In this document: positions 1-10,394 of the stretch, one piece after another
Position numbering within the stretch: position 1 is the first letter of the stretch
Layout of the letters: each line of letters starts with the position of its first letter
Source: Fusibacillus kribbianus
GTDB lineage: Bacteria > Bacillota > Clostridia > Lachnospirales > Lachnospiraceae
Direction of reading: 5' to 3'
NCBI RefSeq assembly: GCF_030053595.1
Contig: NZ_JASGBQ010000020.1
Coordinates: 1 to 55,348, forward strand
Length of the DNA stretch: 55,348 nucleotides
The notes under the pieces: generated by a model
What the model was told of the DNA's origin: nothing
The model's database searches: none
The model's input: only the letters and a program-made list of their open reading frames with translations
Made by a program: the position numbers and the translations under genes

Positions 1-19
1 CTTTGCGTGTAGCTGTCAT
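1..19 (-). CDS. 5' end of an unidentified gene leaving the window
   Basis: An ATG at 19-17 on the minus strand is preceded by a GGAGG ribosome binding site (27-31) seven bases upstream. Only the first six codons (M-T-A-T-R-K) lie in the window, so the product cannot be named. It reads leftwards, away from the oriT-like site and the array, and probably belongs to the same mobilizable transposon. Confidence 0.45.
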
Positions 20-150
20 AACCTATCCTCCGTAATTGTAGTGAAATAGTCTAACTATCTTTCATTTACAATTATAGAGGAATCCAGGAGATAAGAAAAT
101 CCGCAGGAATATTTGGCGCTTACCGAGAAACGGAAATGACGGGGGAATCC

Positions 151-170
151 AAAGGGGGCAACGCCCCTTT
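151..170. other. GC-rich hairpin next to oriT
   Basis: AAAGGGG and CCCCTTT form a 7-bp inverted repeat around a short GCAACG loop, followed by T residues on the plus strand. It lies just upstream of the oriT-like site and may be a terminator or part of the transfer origin. Confidence 0.4.
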
Positions 171-180
171 TTGGCACACG

Positions 181-211
181 GACTTTGCTTGCAAAGTCTA
201 GTGTGTTATAC
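181..211 (+). other. MobV-type origin of transfer (oriT)
   Basis: An inverted repeat GACTTTGC-TT-GCAAAGTC (181-198) is followed at once by TAGTGTGTTATAC (199-211). This inverted repeat plus core is the arrangement known for MobV/MobM relaxases of the pMV158 family, where nicking occurs in TAGTGTG/TTA, here between 205 and 206. The only MobV-type relaxase in view starts at 4964, so origin and relaxase are separated by the array, the cas genes and the XRE gene. Such sites usually lie directly upstream of the mob gene. The match is by eye and nicking is not shown. Confidence 0.75.
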
Positions 212-276
212 CCTCTATCTGCGGGTCTGCGAAAAGTCGGGGACTGGATTCGGGGTGTCGATTTTGAAGCAGACAA

Positions 277-325
277 AAAGAGCTTTGTTTCTGTGCCCGT
301 GTCAGTCACAGAAGTAAAGCTCTTT
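277..325 (-). terminator. Strong terminator closing the repeat array
   Basis: A 19-base inverted repeat with two mismatches (277-295 with 307-325; arms begin AAAGAGCTTT and end AAAGCTCTTT) encloses an 11-base loop. On the minus strand the stem is followed by CTTTTTGTCT, as in a Rho-independent terminator. It lies 22 bp beyond the leader-distal repeat and would stop transcripts coming from the leader through the inserts. Confidence 0.7.
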
Positions 326-471
326 GATTAGCAGGTAGAGGGTATAGTTGAACGATGCACCATTTTTGGCGGGTCATTCAACTAAGCGTCCATCAAATTC
401 AATTTCGTCTTTCCGTAAAACGCGCCGACTTACTGAAAGTTTGCAACCTTAGAAATTAAAATTCATTAACA

Positions 472-1011
<540 letters not shown>

Positions 1012-1051
1012 TCACCTCTTCCATGATATAATTTCGCATCATCTTTTCCTG

Positions 1052-1951
1052 CTAAAATATAAACATCTCTGCTTGTGTCTGTAGCAATTCAGAAACACCC
1101 TTAATCAACATTTCCCTATCTTTTCTTTCATAACCATAAATGATTTGGTCTATCGACCAATACACATCATTAAGCTCTGCTTTTCTTTCTGCTACTTCCG
1201 GCGCCTTATGCTGATAGTATTTTAATACCTTCCTGCCAAATTCTTTCCCGAAATCATCTGTACTACAATCCAGCAAGCACAAAAAATCATTATCCGGGTC
1301 ACCTACATTAAAATCGCCAAAATCAATAACTCCAAACAGTCTATTATTTCTAAAAATCATGTTATTTGCACTGAAATCATTATGTACCAAACAAGGGGTA
1401 TATTTAAATAAAACAGCATTGCTTAATATGTTTTCATATATTGTTTCGATATGTTCCAACATCTCATCAGTTAACAGCTGCTCCTTTTCCAGAATACTTA
1501 TAAGTAATTTTTTATCTTGCAAAAACTTATCTTTCTTATTCACCAGAGCATCTGAAAACAAACTGACAGAACAATCAATCTCTATGGAATGTAACTCTTT
1601 CAAAAACGTAGCTTCATCATATGCAAGGGCATCCTTTTCCTTTTCACTCAACTTATGATACTGCTCATAAGTAATACGTTCCCCTTTAATATATTTCATA
1701 ATATTAAATCGGTCACTTTGATATACTACCGCAGGGGTCTGATAAGATAAATTACAATTTTCTAAAAAACGATACAATTCAAACTCTCGTTTCTGAGCAA
1801 ATCTAACTGAATCTCGCTTTGGAACTTTCACAACATATTGTTCATTACATAAAAAAGTATCGCTATCATCGCCTGATGACAAATAGCAGAGTTTATTTAT
1901 TTTTATCTGTTCATTCAAATGCTGATATATTTCTACGTCCAAATCAATCAT
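1052..1951 (-). CDS. aph(2'')-Ib: Aminoglycoside 2''-phosphotransferase APH(2'')-Ib
   Basis: A 299-residue aminoglycoside kinase that phosphorylates the 2''-hydroxyl of gentamicin-type drugs. From memory the sequence matches APH(2'')-Ib almost throughout: LSSGDDSDTFLCNEQYVVK for nucleotide binding, LVHNDFSANN with the catalytic Asp, and GVIDFGDFNVGDPDNDF with the metal-binding Asp. The ATG at 1951 has GAGGA about eight bases upstream and gives the usual length; an upstream TTG at 2008 behind GGAG would add 19 residues and is less likely. A TATAAA -10-like box lies at 2049-2054, only 12 bp inside the insert edge, with no good -35, so expression may depend on the array leader. First gene of the resistance pair. 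Confidence 0.93.
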   Translation of the reverse strand: MIDLDVEIYQHLNEQIKINKLCYLSSGDDSDTFLCNEQYVVKVPKRDSVRFAQKREFELYRFLENCNLSYQTPAVVYQSDRFNIMKYIKGERITYEQYHKLSEKEKDALAYDEATFLKELHSIEIDCSVSLFSDALVNKKDKFLQDKKLLISILEKEQLLTDEMLEHIETIYENILSNAVLFKYTPCLVHNDFSANNMIFRNNRLFGVIDFGDFNVGDPDNDFLCLLDCSTDDFGKEFGRKVLKYYQHKAPEVAERKAELNDVYWSIDQIIYGYERKDREMLIKGVSELLQTQAEMFIF

Positions 1952-2102
1952 TTCATTTTTCCTCACGTAAGGTATTAACAGAAACATCATATAATCGCTT
2001 ACTTTCAAGTTCTCCGTAAGCCTGAAAATTTAAGTTTTCTAAACACATTTTATACGTTCAGACACAGTTGAACGATGCACCATTTTTGGCGGGTCATTCA
2101 AC

Positions 2103-2607
2103 CTTGAGTGCTGCGAAAGCTGCAGCGATCTCAGGATATGTCACCTTGCCAACAGTTGCAGAAGTAGTCTTGTTTGCTGCAGCTGTGCCGGTCTTAACAG
2201 TGGAAACCATGTCATCAGCGATGGCATCGCCGAGGCTCTTTGCAATCTCCTGGATGAGGTACTGCTCAAGAGCATCGATGCTCATCTCAGCCTCAGCATA
2301 AGAGAGCTCGACAGCCTTTGCGAAGTCATTACCGGAAAGAGTAACCTTCACGAAAGTATTCTGCTCATCGTCTGTAGGAGCCTTTCCTTCGTTTGCCTTG
2401 GTCTGCTTAACAGCTGCACCAGCAACAACAGCTGTGTGCTTTACGATCTCGATGATTGTGCCGGTCTTAAGAGTGCGGACATCACCAACAATGCTGTGCT
2501 CCTTAGATACGAGATCCCAGATCTCATTGAGCATCGTTGTAGGAAGCACATTCGGAGTGCTCTGAGTAGTGTGGATGAAAGCTGTGTTTTCCAGCTTGGT
2601 CATCTGG
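2103..2607 (-). pseudogene. Internal fragment of a phage major capsid gene, as array insert
   Basis: The entire 505-bp segment between two repeats is open in one minus-strand frame (168 codons) and reads as part of an HK97-fold phage major capsid protein: MTKLENTAFIHTTQ, LPTTMLNEIWDLVSKE, VKVTLSGNDFAKAVELSYAE, and the end TYPEIAAAFAALK. Both ends of the gene are missing; coding sequence stops exactly at each repeat, and the open frame continues into the repeats only by chance. It is next to the leader, where the newest insert would be expected. The sense strand matches the direction of cas1, cas2 and the resistance genes. It cannot make a functional capsid. Confidence 0.85.
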
Positions 2608-2643
2608 GTTGAACGATGCACCATTTTTGGCGGGTCATTCAAC

Positions 2644-2709
2644 CACTATATTTAGTACAAAGTTTTATTAACTTCCCAAATATAGATAATTAGTCTGTTA
2701 CAAGTCTCA
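2644..2709 (-). promoter_or_regulatory. AT-rich leader between cas2 and the first repeat
   Basis: The 66 bp between the cas2 stop codon and the leader-proximal repeat are strongly AT-rich, as CRISPR leaders are, and sit where a type II array leader belongs. On the minus strand, TATAGT ends three bases before the repeat and TTGGGA lies further upstream, but no pair has ideal spacing, so the promoter is a weak call. If active it would read through every insert in the sense direction to the terminator at 277-325. Confidence 0.5.
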
Positions 2710-3015
2710 TTATAACATAATATGACTGTTTATGCCAACTACTTTTTCCTGATAATCTGCTTCTCCTGTCACCAAATATATGTTATTATATTGCTTCTCT
2801 GTCAAACGTAAAAGTCTTACTGTTCCGGTTTTAGGTGCGTACTCTTCAATTCGTCTGTAATGTTTTTCGGATGCTTTCCTATTTTGCACTATCCGCATAT
2901 ACGCTTCCGGTGCTATTCGCAAATAGCCATCTTTATGTAAAAACTTTCGAAGCCTCGTATACTCTGTTTTAGTTCCCCATCTATCTGTTGGACTAAGAAT
3001 AACAAGTAATCTCAT
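2710..3015 (-). CDS. cas2: Cas2-like protein, type II related
   Basis: A 101-residue protein with the Cas2 ferredoxin-like pattern: MRLLVIL first strand, LRKFLHKDGYLRIAPEAYMRIVQNR, then TGTVRLLRLTEKQYNNIYLVTG, which matches type II Cas2. It should dimerise and bridge two Cas1 dimers in the spacer integrase. The aspartate normally ending the first strand (as in MFDMPTD) is absent; here the stretch is ILSPTDRW. That residue is not needed for integration in studied Cas2 proteins, so a structural role could persist. The ATG overlaps the cas1 stop by four bases (ATGA), showing translational coupling. The stop codon is 66 bp from the first repeat. Confidence 0.85.
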   Translation of the reverse strand: MRLLVILSPTDRWGTKTEYTRLRKFLHKDGYLRIAPEAYMRIVQNRKASEKHYRRIEEYAPKTGTVRLLRLTEKQYNNIYLVTGEADYQEKVVGINSHIML

Positions 3016-3917
3016 TCCGTAATTCCCTCCATACTTTCAATCGGCAGAATCATTGGTACCTTTAATTTTTCCGTCGAAGCATCTAAAATAATCCTCTTCA
3101 AACTTTCCACCATAATATCAATCGCCGACATTACATTAACCTTGACTCCATCGACAATACAGGCATTATGTAATACATGCGCCAATTCTCTTCTTTCTGA
3201 TTTTGTCAACTGAATGTTTGACGCTATATTGTTGTGTGCTACTAAATCAACTATTGCACGATACGGTTCTATCAAATCATCAGCCAGATTAAATGCATTC
3301 AATTGATTGTCATGATGTATTCCAAAAGTTGGATGAAAACCCGTTGCCACCAGTTTTCTTGCAATTGCACTTCTTACAACAGCATAGCCATAATTCAGTC
3401 TGCTATTGATAGGGTCCTCACTTCTTCTGTTAAATCCCTCATGATAATATGCAAAATATTCTTTAGCAGCTAATGATTCACAGTAATCCACATTTTCCTC
3501 ATCTACAGTTGCCACATGCTCTGCAATTCTTTCCGCACCATCCAAACCCATAATAGACAAAGCTCTGGATTGATTACTTATCTTTTGTTTTATAATATCA
3601 ATCCATAATTCCATATATTTTTCATGTGTAGTATTTATTTGTGCATGCATTAATTTAGACTGCCTTGCATGACCTTCAAATGGCAACACAATGGCTGTCG
3701 GTAAATATCTGTCATCCAGCGTCATCAGTGCCACCTTATTTTGACTTAAGATAGATAAATCCATTGTAGAAAGTCGTATATTAGCACCATGTACCATAAT
3801 CTGATTCAAGTCCTCTATCGGCACAACTGCAATTCCATCGTCTGTTGTGATTTCCAATTGCCCTTCTTTTATGTGTATTTCTGCTGCATGACTAATTTCA
3901 AGTGTACGAAATCCCAT
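3012..3917 (-). CDS. cas1: Cas1 integrase, type II related
   Basis: A 301-residue Cas1, close to the usual type II length. It begins MGFRTLEISHAAEI, like type II Cas1 proteins (MGWRxVxI), and has the conserved alpha domain. The metal-binding triad is intact: E147 (in YCESLAAKEYF), H202 (in GIHHDNQLNAFNLADD) and E217 (in LIEPYR). The family joins DNA ends to repeat boundaries by transesterification and duplicates the repeat at each insertion. No cas9, csn2, cas4 or reverse transcriptase gene is beside it; the next gene upstream is a transposon regulator. GAGAGGTAAC lies before the ATG, and a TATACT -10-like box is at 3944-3949. Likely the enzyme behind the array. Confidence 0.9.
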   Translation of the reverse strand: MGFRTLEISHAAEIHIKEGQLEITTDDGIAVVPIEDLNQIMVHGANIRLSTMDLSILSQNKVALMTLDDRYLPTAIVLPFEGHARQSKLMHAQINTTHEKYMELWIDIIKQKISNQSRALSIMGLDGAERIAEHVATVDEENVDYCESLAAKEYFAYYHEGFNRRSEDPINSRLNYGYAVVRSAIARKLVATGFHPTFGIHHDNQLNAFNLADDLIEPYRAIVDLVAHNNIASNIQLTKSERRELAHVLHNACIVDGVKVNVMSAIDIMVESLKRIILDASTEKLKVPMILPIESMEGITE

Positions 3918-3955
3918 AAATGTTACCTCTCAAAGCATCTTTAAGTATACATATT

Positions 3956-4759
3956 TTATTTTTTCCTGCCCCTCTGTGAAATAGGGCTTTTCATCAACTC
4001 CGACTTCTGCATTATCCGCATCAGTGCCTGTTTTTCTTCCTCTGTCAGCTTATTGTAACGGAGCTTGGTCTGCTTACAGAAAACCAACAGAAGCTGTTCT
4101 GCCCGGCTTCCTTCAAAGGCTGCCACTTCCTCCAAATCCTGTCGCAGTTCTTCTGCCACAGAGGTCTTCGGTGCTCCGTCATTTCTTCCAACGTGGGCGT
4201 TTCTGATATCTTCTAAAATGCCGTCCATGTCCTTATGTACCCGGCTACGGAAATAGTCGCCTTCTTCCACATGGGCTGACTGCAACAGATACATGGTTTT
4301 GTCCTGTTCCGTTGTCTGATACTTTTCCATGATTTCAGCCCTTGCCACATCCACCCATGTATTCAGGTTCTGTATCTGCATGGATGCAATCCCTTCCACA
4401 TAGATTTGTATGTCGGCAAGAAGCTTTGTGAAATCCGGGTGGGTTGCCAGTTCACAGAGCAGTGCCGTATCCACCCGTTTACTCTTTAATAGCTCTATCA
4501 TTTCGTCACTCAGATGCAGGTCAGAAAGCTCTGCATTCGGGTGACGTTTTGTTTCTGTCCGGGCAAGCAGATAATCGGCAGTCACACCGTAAAAGTCAGC
4601 CAGACGGTTGATGGCGTGATGGCTGATATCCTTGTAATCCTCCGATTCATAGCTTCCGAGGGCAGATTTTGACAGCCCGGTTTCACCGGCAAGCTGTTCC
4701 AAGGTCAGTCCCCGCTCTACCCGTAGGTCTTTTAATCGTTCCTGTATGGTTAATGCCAC
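3956..4759 (-). CDS. XRE-family transcriptional regulator
   Basis: A 267-residue protein with an N-terminal helix-turn-helix (about residues 6-62: RLKDLRVERGLTLEQLAGETGLSK, then NRLADFYGVTADYLL) and a long, mostly helical C-terminal part without a recognised domain. It starts with GTG behind GAGGAG. It is divergent from the relaxase gene, with 204 bp between them, so it probably controls the mobilization module. Its 3' end is 38 bp from cas1 on the same strand, so read-through into the cas genes is possible. Confidence 0.8.
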   Translation of the reverse strand: MALTIQERLKDLRVERGLTLEQLAGETGLSKSALGSYESEDYKDISHHAINRLADFYGVTADYLLARTETKRHPNAELSDLHLSDEMIELLKSKRVDTALLCELATHPDFTKLLADIQIYVEGIASMQIQNLNTWVDVARAEIMEKYQTTEQDKTMYLLQSAHVEEGDYFRSRVHKDMDGILEDIRNAHVGRNDGAPKTSVAEELRQDLEEVAAFEGSRAEQLLLVFCKQTKLRYNKLTEEEKQALMRIMQKSELMKSPISQRGRKK

Positions 4760-4932
4760 AGTATCATCTCCTCATAATCATTTTCTTCTCCATTCTACCA
4801 CATTTCCGTAAAAGCGGAAAGTCCTGCCAAATGTCCTATATTTCCTGCCTTTCGGATATACGGCACAGCATGAAAAATAAGTGTAGACTTTTCTTAGTTC
4901 ATCGATGAGCCGTACCTTGAAAATAAAGAAAT

Positions 4933-4950
4933 GTCCACTCTTTTGTGGAC
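4933..4950. promoter_or_regulatory. Inverted repeat before the relaxase gene
   Basis: GTCCAC-TCTTTT-GTGGAC forms a 6-bp stem that ends five bases before the relaxase ribosome binding site. It could be an operator, a translational control hairpin or a second relaxase-related site. It lacks the TAGTGTGTTA core found at 199-211. The rest of 4760-4963 shows no further gene. Confidence 0.4.
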
Positions 4951-4963
4951 GGGAAGGAGTTAC

Positions 4964-5908
4964 ATGCCACAATACGCTATTTTACGATTTGCAAAGCACA
5001 AGGGAGCCCCATCCGGGGCTCTGGAAGCCCACCACGAACGGAAAAAAGAACGGTATGCCAGTAATCCCGACATTGATACGGAACGCAGTAAATACAACTT
5101 CCACACCATCAAACCGAAGGAGCGGTATTCACGATTTATCAAGCACCGAATCGAGGAATCCGGCTGTCGTACAAGAAAGGACAGCACAAGGTTTGTGGAT
5201 ACGTTAATTACCGCAAGCCCGGAGTTTTTCAAAGGGAAATCCACACAGGAAACGGCAGCCTATTTTAAACGGGCTACGGAGTTTCTTGCGGACCGGGTCG
5301 GCAGGGAAAACATCATTTCTGCGGTGGTACACATGGACGAGAAAACACCCCATCTGCACCTGACCTTTGTTCCGCTAACCAAGGATAACCGGCTTTGTGC
5401 CAAGGAGGTTATCGGAAACCGGGCAAGCCTTACCAAATGGCAGGATGATTTCCATGCTTACATGGCAGAGAAGTATCCTGACTTGGAACGTGGAGAAAGT
5501 GCCCAAGTCACGGGAAGAAAGCATATCCCCACAAGGCTCTTTAAGCAGGCGGTCAGCCTTACCAAACAGGGAAAGAAAATCGTGCAGACATTGGATAACA
5601 TCACCGTGTTTAACGCCGGAAAACAGAAGGAGGAAGCGTTACAGCTTTTACGGAAGTGGTTTCCCCAGATGGAGAATTTCCTCGGGCAGCTAAAGAAGTA
5701 TCAGGTTACCATCGACGATTTGATTTCCCAAAACAGGGAACTGGAAGCCCGGGCAAAAGCCGGGGAAAGCGGAAAACTAAAGAATGCAATGGAACGGGCG
5801 AAGCAGGAAAGCGAATTAAGGGAGCTACACCGGCTCATGGACCGGATACCACCGGAGCTTTTAGCAGAACTCAAACAGGAAGCAAAAAAGGAAGACAGAA
5901 ACCGATAG
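4964..5908 (+). CDS. MobV-family relaxase (TnpZ-like)
   Basis: A 314-residue relaxase expected to nick oriT and stay bound to the 5' end for conjugative mobilization. It starts MPQYAILRFAKHKG behind GGAAGG. The metal-binding motif is HMDEKTPHLHLTFVPL, the H-x-D-E-(x)-P-H-x-H pattern of MobV (Mob/Pre) enzymes. A long predicted coiled coil follows (about residues 210-300, rich in K, E, L and R). It is shorter than plasmid MobM but similar to TnpZ of Tn4451-type elements. The tnpW-like gene follows after 43 bp that hold a hairpin (CCGGCATC...GATGCCGG, 5912-5931). The likely target is the oriT at 181-211. Confidence 0.85.
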   Translation: MPQYAILRFAKHKGAPSGALEAHHERKKERYASNPDIDTERSKYNFHTIKPKERYSRFIKHRIEESGCRTRKDSTRFVDTLITASPEFFKGKSTQETAAYFKRATEFLADRVGRENIISAVVHMDEKTPHLHLTFVPLTKDNRLCAKEVIGNRASLTKWQDDFHAYMAEKYPDLERGESAQVTGRKHIPTRLFKQAVSLTKQGKKIVQTLDNITVFNAGKQKEEALQLLRKWFPQMENFLGQLKKYQVTIDDLISQNRELEARAKAGESGKLKNAMERAKQESELRELHRLMDRIPPELLAELKQEAKKEDRNR

Positions 5909-5951
5909 CCGGCATCTTTGGATGCCGGGAACCAAGGAAAGGAGGATGCCT

Positions 5952-6143
5952 ATGGGAAAGAACCGAAACGGTACGGAATCGCCGGCAGGAAAGGTCCTTA
6001 TGGCTGAGGACGGAAAACAGTATTTTGTGTATGGGAAAAACCACATTGAGATATCCGAACACTTTGCCACAAACGGTAAGAAGCTGGATGCCCTGCTTAC
6101 GGATGTAATGCTATACACTGCGGAAGGTAAGATTTCTGCTTAA
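5952..6143 (+). CDS. Transposon-encoded TnpW family protein
   Basis: A 63-residue small protein (MGKNRNGTESPAGK, then YFVYGKNHIEISEHFATNGKKLDALLTDVMLY). Size, sequence and place between the relaxase and the large serine recombinase match the TnpW family of Tn4451-like elements; its function is not established. AAAGGAGG eight bases upstream favours the ATG at 5952 over an in-frame ATG at 5946. Confidence 0.7.
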   Translation: MGKNRNGTESPAGKVLMAEDGKQYFVYGKNHIEISEHFATNGKKLDALLTDVMLYTAEGKISA

Positions 6144-6148
6144 ATACA

Positions 6149-6207
6149 TTGATTATCACCCATGCTTACGCTATAATATTTTTACAGGCAGTATTGTAAG
6201 CGTGGGT
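6149..6207 (+). promoter_or_regulatory. Recombinase promoter embedded in an inverted repeat
   Basis: TTGATT (6149-6154) and TATAAT (6172-6177) have the ideal 17-bp spacing. A 12-bp inverted repeat (6158-6169 with 6196-6207, one G-T pair) encloses the -10 box and likely start site. It could be an operator for autoregulation by the recombinase or another element protein. It is the best promoter in the left region. Confidence 0.65.
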
Positions 6208-6229
6208 TGTTTCAAAAAGGAGGATTTTG

Positions 6230-7852
6230 ATGAAACAACCAAACAATACAACCATTTATAACACGGCACTTTACCTTCGTCTGAGCCGGGACGATGAGCT
6301 TCAGGGAGAAAGCGGAAGTATCCGCACCCAACGGATGATGCTCCGGGAATACGCCCACGAACACGGTCTGAACGTGGTGGGTGAATACATTGATGACGGA
6401 TGGTCCGGCACCAATTTTGACCGCCCGGAGTTCCAACGGATGATTGATGACATCGAGGATGGCAGAATCAACTGTGTTGTGACAAAGGACTTGTCACGTC
6501 TTGGCAGAAACTACATTCTGACCGGGCAGTACACGGAGCTTTATTTCCCAAGCAAGGGAGTACGCTACATTGCCATCAATGACAACGTGGATACCCTTAA
6601 CGGCGATAATGAGCTTGCCCCGTTTTTAAACATCCTGAATGAGATGCACGCCAGACAGACCAGCAAGAAGGTCAAGGCAGCCTTCCGCACCCGCTTTGCT
6701 AATGGTGCCCATTACGGAGCCTATGCACCCCTAGGGTATCGAAAGGACCCGGAGCAGACGGGACACCTTCTGATTGACCCGGATACCAAGTGGATTATCG
6801 AAAGGATATTTGAGCTTGCCCTGCACGGTGCAGGAGCAGCGAAAATCACACGGATACTGATGGAGGAAAAGGTTTCCACCCCGGCGTGGGTAAATTTCCA
6901 AAGAAACGGCACCTTCGCCCATGTATTTGAGGGAGCAGAGGAATCCAAACGGTATCAGTGGACGATAGCACAGGTAAAAAGCATCCTGAAGGATGAAAAC
7001 TACATCGGGAACAGCGTGCACAACCGCCAGTCCACCGTCTCTTTTAAAAACAAGAAGGTGGTACGAAAGCCCGAGTCGGAGTGGTTCCGGGTAGAGAATA
7101 CCCACGAAGCCATCATCACGAAGGAAGTATTTTTACAGGTACAGGAGCAGATAGCCGGTCGCCGGCGGGTATGCAAAAACGGACAGACCCAGATATTTGC
7201 CGGACTTATCAAGTGTGCCGACTGCGGATGGACGCTTTCTTATGCGGACAACCGGCAGAACAAAACACCTTACGGCTACTACCACTGCGGGAAAAACGGA
7301 CAGGGACTGGGACAATGCTCCATGCACTACATCCGCTATGATGTGCTTTACGGATATGTGCTTTCCAGACTGCAATACTGGTCGGAGCAGGTGCACCGGG
7401 ACGATGAAAAACTGCTACAGCAGTTGTTAAATGCCGGAAACAAGGAACGCAGTGCCGTAAAGAAACAAAGAGCCGTGGAACTGAAAAGAGCCACAAAGAG
7501 AAAAGCCGAGGTAGACGGACTGTTTACAAAGCTGTACGAGGACTGGTCTTTGGGAAAGATAACCGAATACAACTTTACCATGCTTTCGGAACGGTTTCAG
7601 ACGGAGCAACGGGAACTGGAAACAAAAATCCGGGAATTGCAGGAAGCCTTAAGCTCCATGGAACAGACGGAAAGCGATGCAGAAAAGTGGGTAGAACTGA
7701 TTAAGCAGTACGCCAGTCCCACGGAACTGACCACCGAGCTTTTAAACACCCTGATTGAGAAAATCGTGGTGCACGAAGCTGTAAAAAGCCCGGATGGCTG
7801 CCGGAAACAGAAGGTAGACATCTACTACCGCTTTATCGGAAAGATTGATTAA
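6230..7852 (+). CDS. Large serine recombinase, TnpX type
   Basis: A 540-residue site-specific recombinase that would excise and insert the transposon. The resolvase domain has the catalytic Ser19 (ALYLRLSRDDE) and Arg in KDLSRLGRNY. A recombinase domain (YAPLGYRKDP), a zinc-ribbon (CADCGW...CGKNGQGLGQC) and a coiled coil with the DUF4368-like end (LLNTLIEKIVVHEA) follow. The ATG at 6230 sits behind AAGGAGG. It is the last gene of the Tn4451-like element, 60 bp from the inferred right end. It is clearly different from the second recombinase at 8547. Confidence 0.9.
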   Translation: MKQPNNTTIYNTALYLRLSRDDELQGESGSIRTQRMMLREYAHEHGLNVVGEYIDDGWSGTNFDRPEFQRMIDDIEDGRINCVVTKDLSRLGRNYILTGQYTELYFPSKGVRYIAINDNVDTLNGDNELAPFLNILNEMHARQTSKKVKAAFRTRFANGAHYGAYAPLGYRKDPEQTGHLLIDPDTKWIIERIFELALHGAGAAKITRILMEEKVSTPAWVNFQRNGTFAHVFEGAEESKRYQWTIAQVKSILKDENYIGNSVHNRQSTVSFKNKKVVRKPESEWFRVENTHEAIITKEVFLQVQEQIAGRRRVCKNGQTQIFAGLIKCADCGWTLSYADNRQNKTPYGYYHCGKNGQGLGQCSMHYIRYDVLYGYVLSRLQYWSEQVHRDDEKLLQQLLNAGNKERSAVKKQRAVELKRATKRKAEVDGLFTKLYEDWSLGKITEYNFTMLSERFQTEQRELETKIRELQEALSSMEQTESDAEKWVELIKQYASPTELTTELLNTLIEKIVVHEAVKSPDGCRKQKVDIYYRFIGKID

Positions 7853-7908
7853 ATGAAACTCCCTGCGTGTCGGGATGCGGTACGCAGGGGAAGCAATAAC
7901 CTTAACTA

Positions 7909-8274
7909 TGGGAGTCCGGGAAAAGCATTCCAGATATATCTGTTATGCCGGAATTATGTGAAATATTTGATATAACTGTAAATGAATTATTAAGTGGAGA
8001 GAGAATTGATAAGGAGGATTATGTCATGAAAGCAGAAAATAATTTTTTACAAATATTTAATAATAAGAAAGGAAAGCAGAGACTAGCTATTATGCAATTG
8101 GTTGGAGATGGATTGCTTGTATGTGGATTGGTATTGGTACTTTCATTTCCGCATTTACTGGAGTTATCAGGAATACAAGATGTAATAATGAGATTAATCG
8201 GAATTTTTATTTTGGCATGTGGTTTTGCAATTAATTACCTGGCAAAAAAAATCAAATACGAACTTACTGTGTAA
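7909..8274 (+). pseudogene. 3' half of an XRE regulator gene interrupted by the transposon
   Basis: From 7909 the frame reads W-E-S-G-K-S-I-P-D-I-S-V-M-P-E-L-C, the end of a typical XRE helix-turn-helix domain, then VNELLSGERI and two C-terminal membrane segments (about LLVCGLVLVLSFP and LIGIFILACGFAI). The N-terminal 30-35 residues are missing, and a stop codon lies just upstream at 7903. This marks where the Tn4451-like element entered the gene. An ATG at 7945 has no ribosome binding site and is unlikely to be used. Confidence 0.65.
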
Positions 8275-8480
8275 GAATTTATGGTTTTATATTTTTATTA
8301 GATGAGGAAAATTTAAGCTTGCCAAAATGACAACAGACAGAAAGCTTGATATTTTTACAACAAAGATATCAATATATCTCCCATAAATTTATGGAATTAA
8401 AATTTTATGATACTTATAAGACAGTTCCGATTTTCTTTCGGATTTCTCCTATTAGTGAGACAATAATTATTTTTACACAA
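8275..8480. other. AT-rich spacer without a gene
   Basis: Between the interrupted XRE gene and the terminator-like hairpin lies AT-rich sequence with no coding frame I can support and no recognisable element end. Confidence 0.4.
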
Positions 8481-8522
8481 ACCAGCTTATTCGTGGTAGA
8501 ATAAAACCACAGATAAGCTGGT
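8481..8522 (+). terminator. Hairpin upstream of the second recombinase
   Basis: ACCAGCTTAT and ATAAGCTGGT, extended inside by GTGGT and ACCAC, form a long stem followed by TGTTTGTTTT. The shape is that of a Rho-independent terminator, but its position 24 bp before the recombinase ATG also fits attenuation of that gene. Confidence 0.6.
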
Positions 8523-8534
8523 TGTTTGTTTTGA

Positions 8535-10370
<1,836 letters not shown>

Positions 10371-10394
10371 ACTGTCCCAGAAATAACCCTGTGA

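Noticed and set aside
55-309. 84-codon open frame on the minus strand
   Set aside because: It runs through the oriT inverted repeat, the nick-site core and the terminator stem and has no ribosome binding site; similar open stretches accompany MobV oriT regions.
2094-2642. Capsid reading frame extended from repeat to repeat with an ATG inside the repeat
   Set aside because: The first dozen residues are repeat sequence and do not belong to the capsid family; there is no ribosome binding site, so I treat the insert as a fragment.
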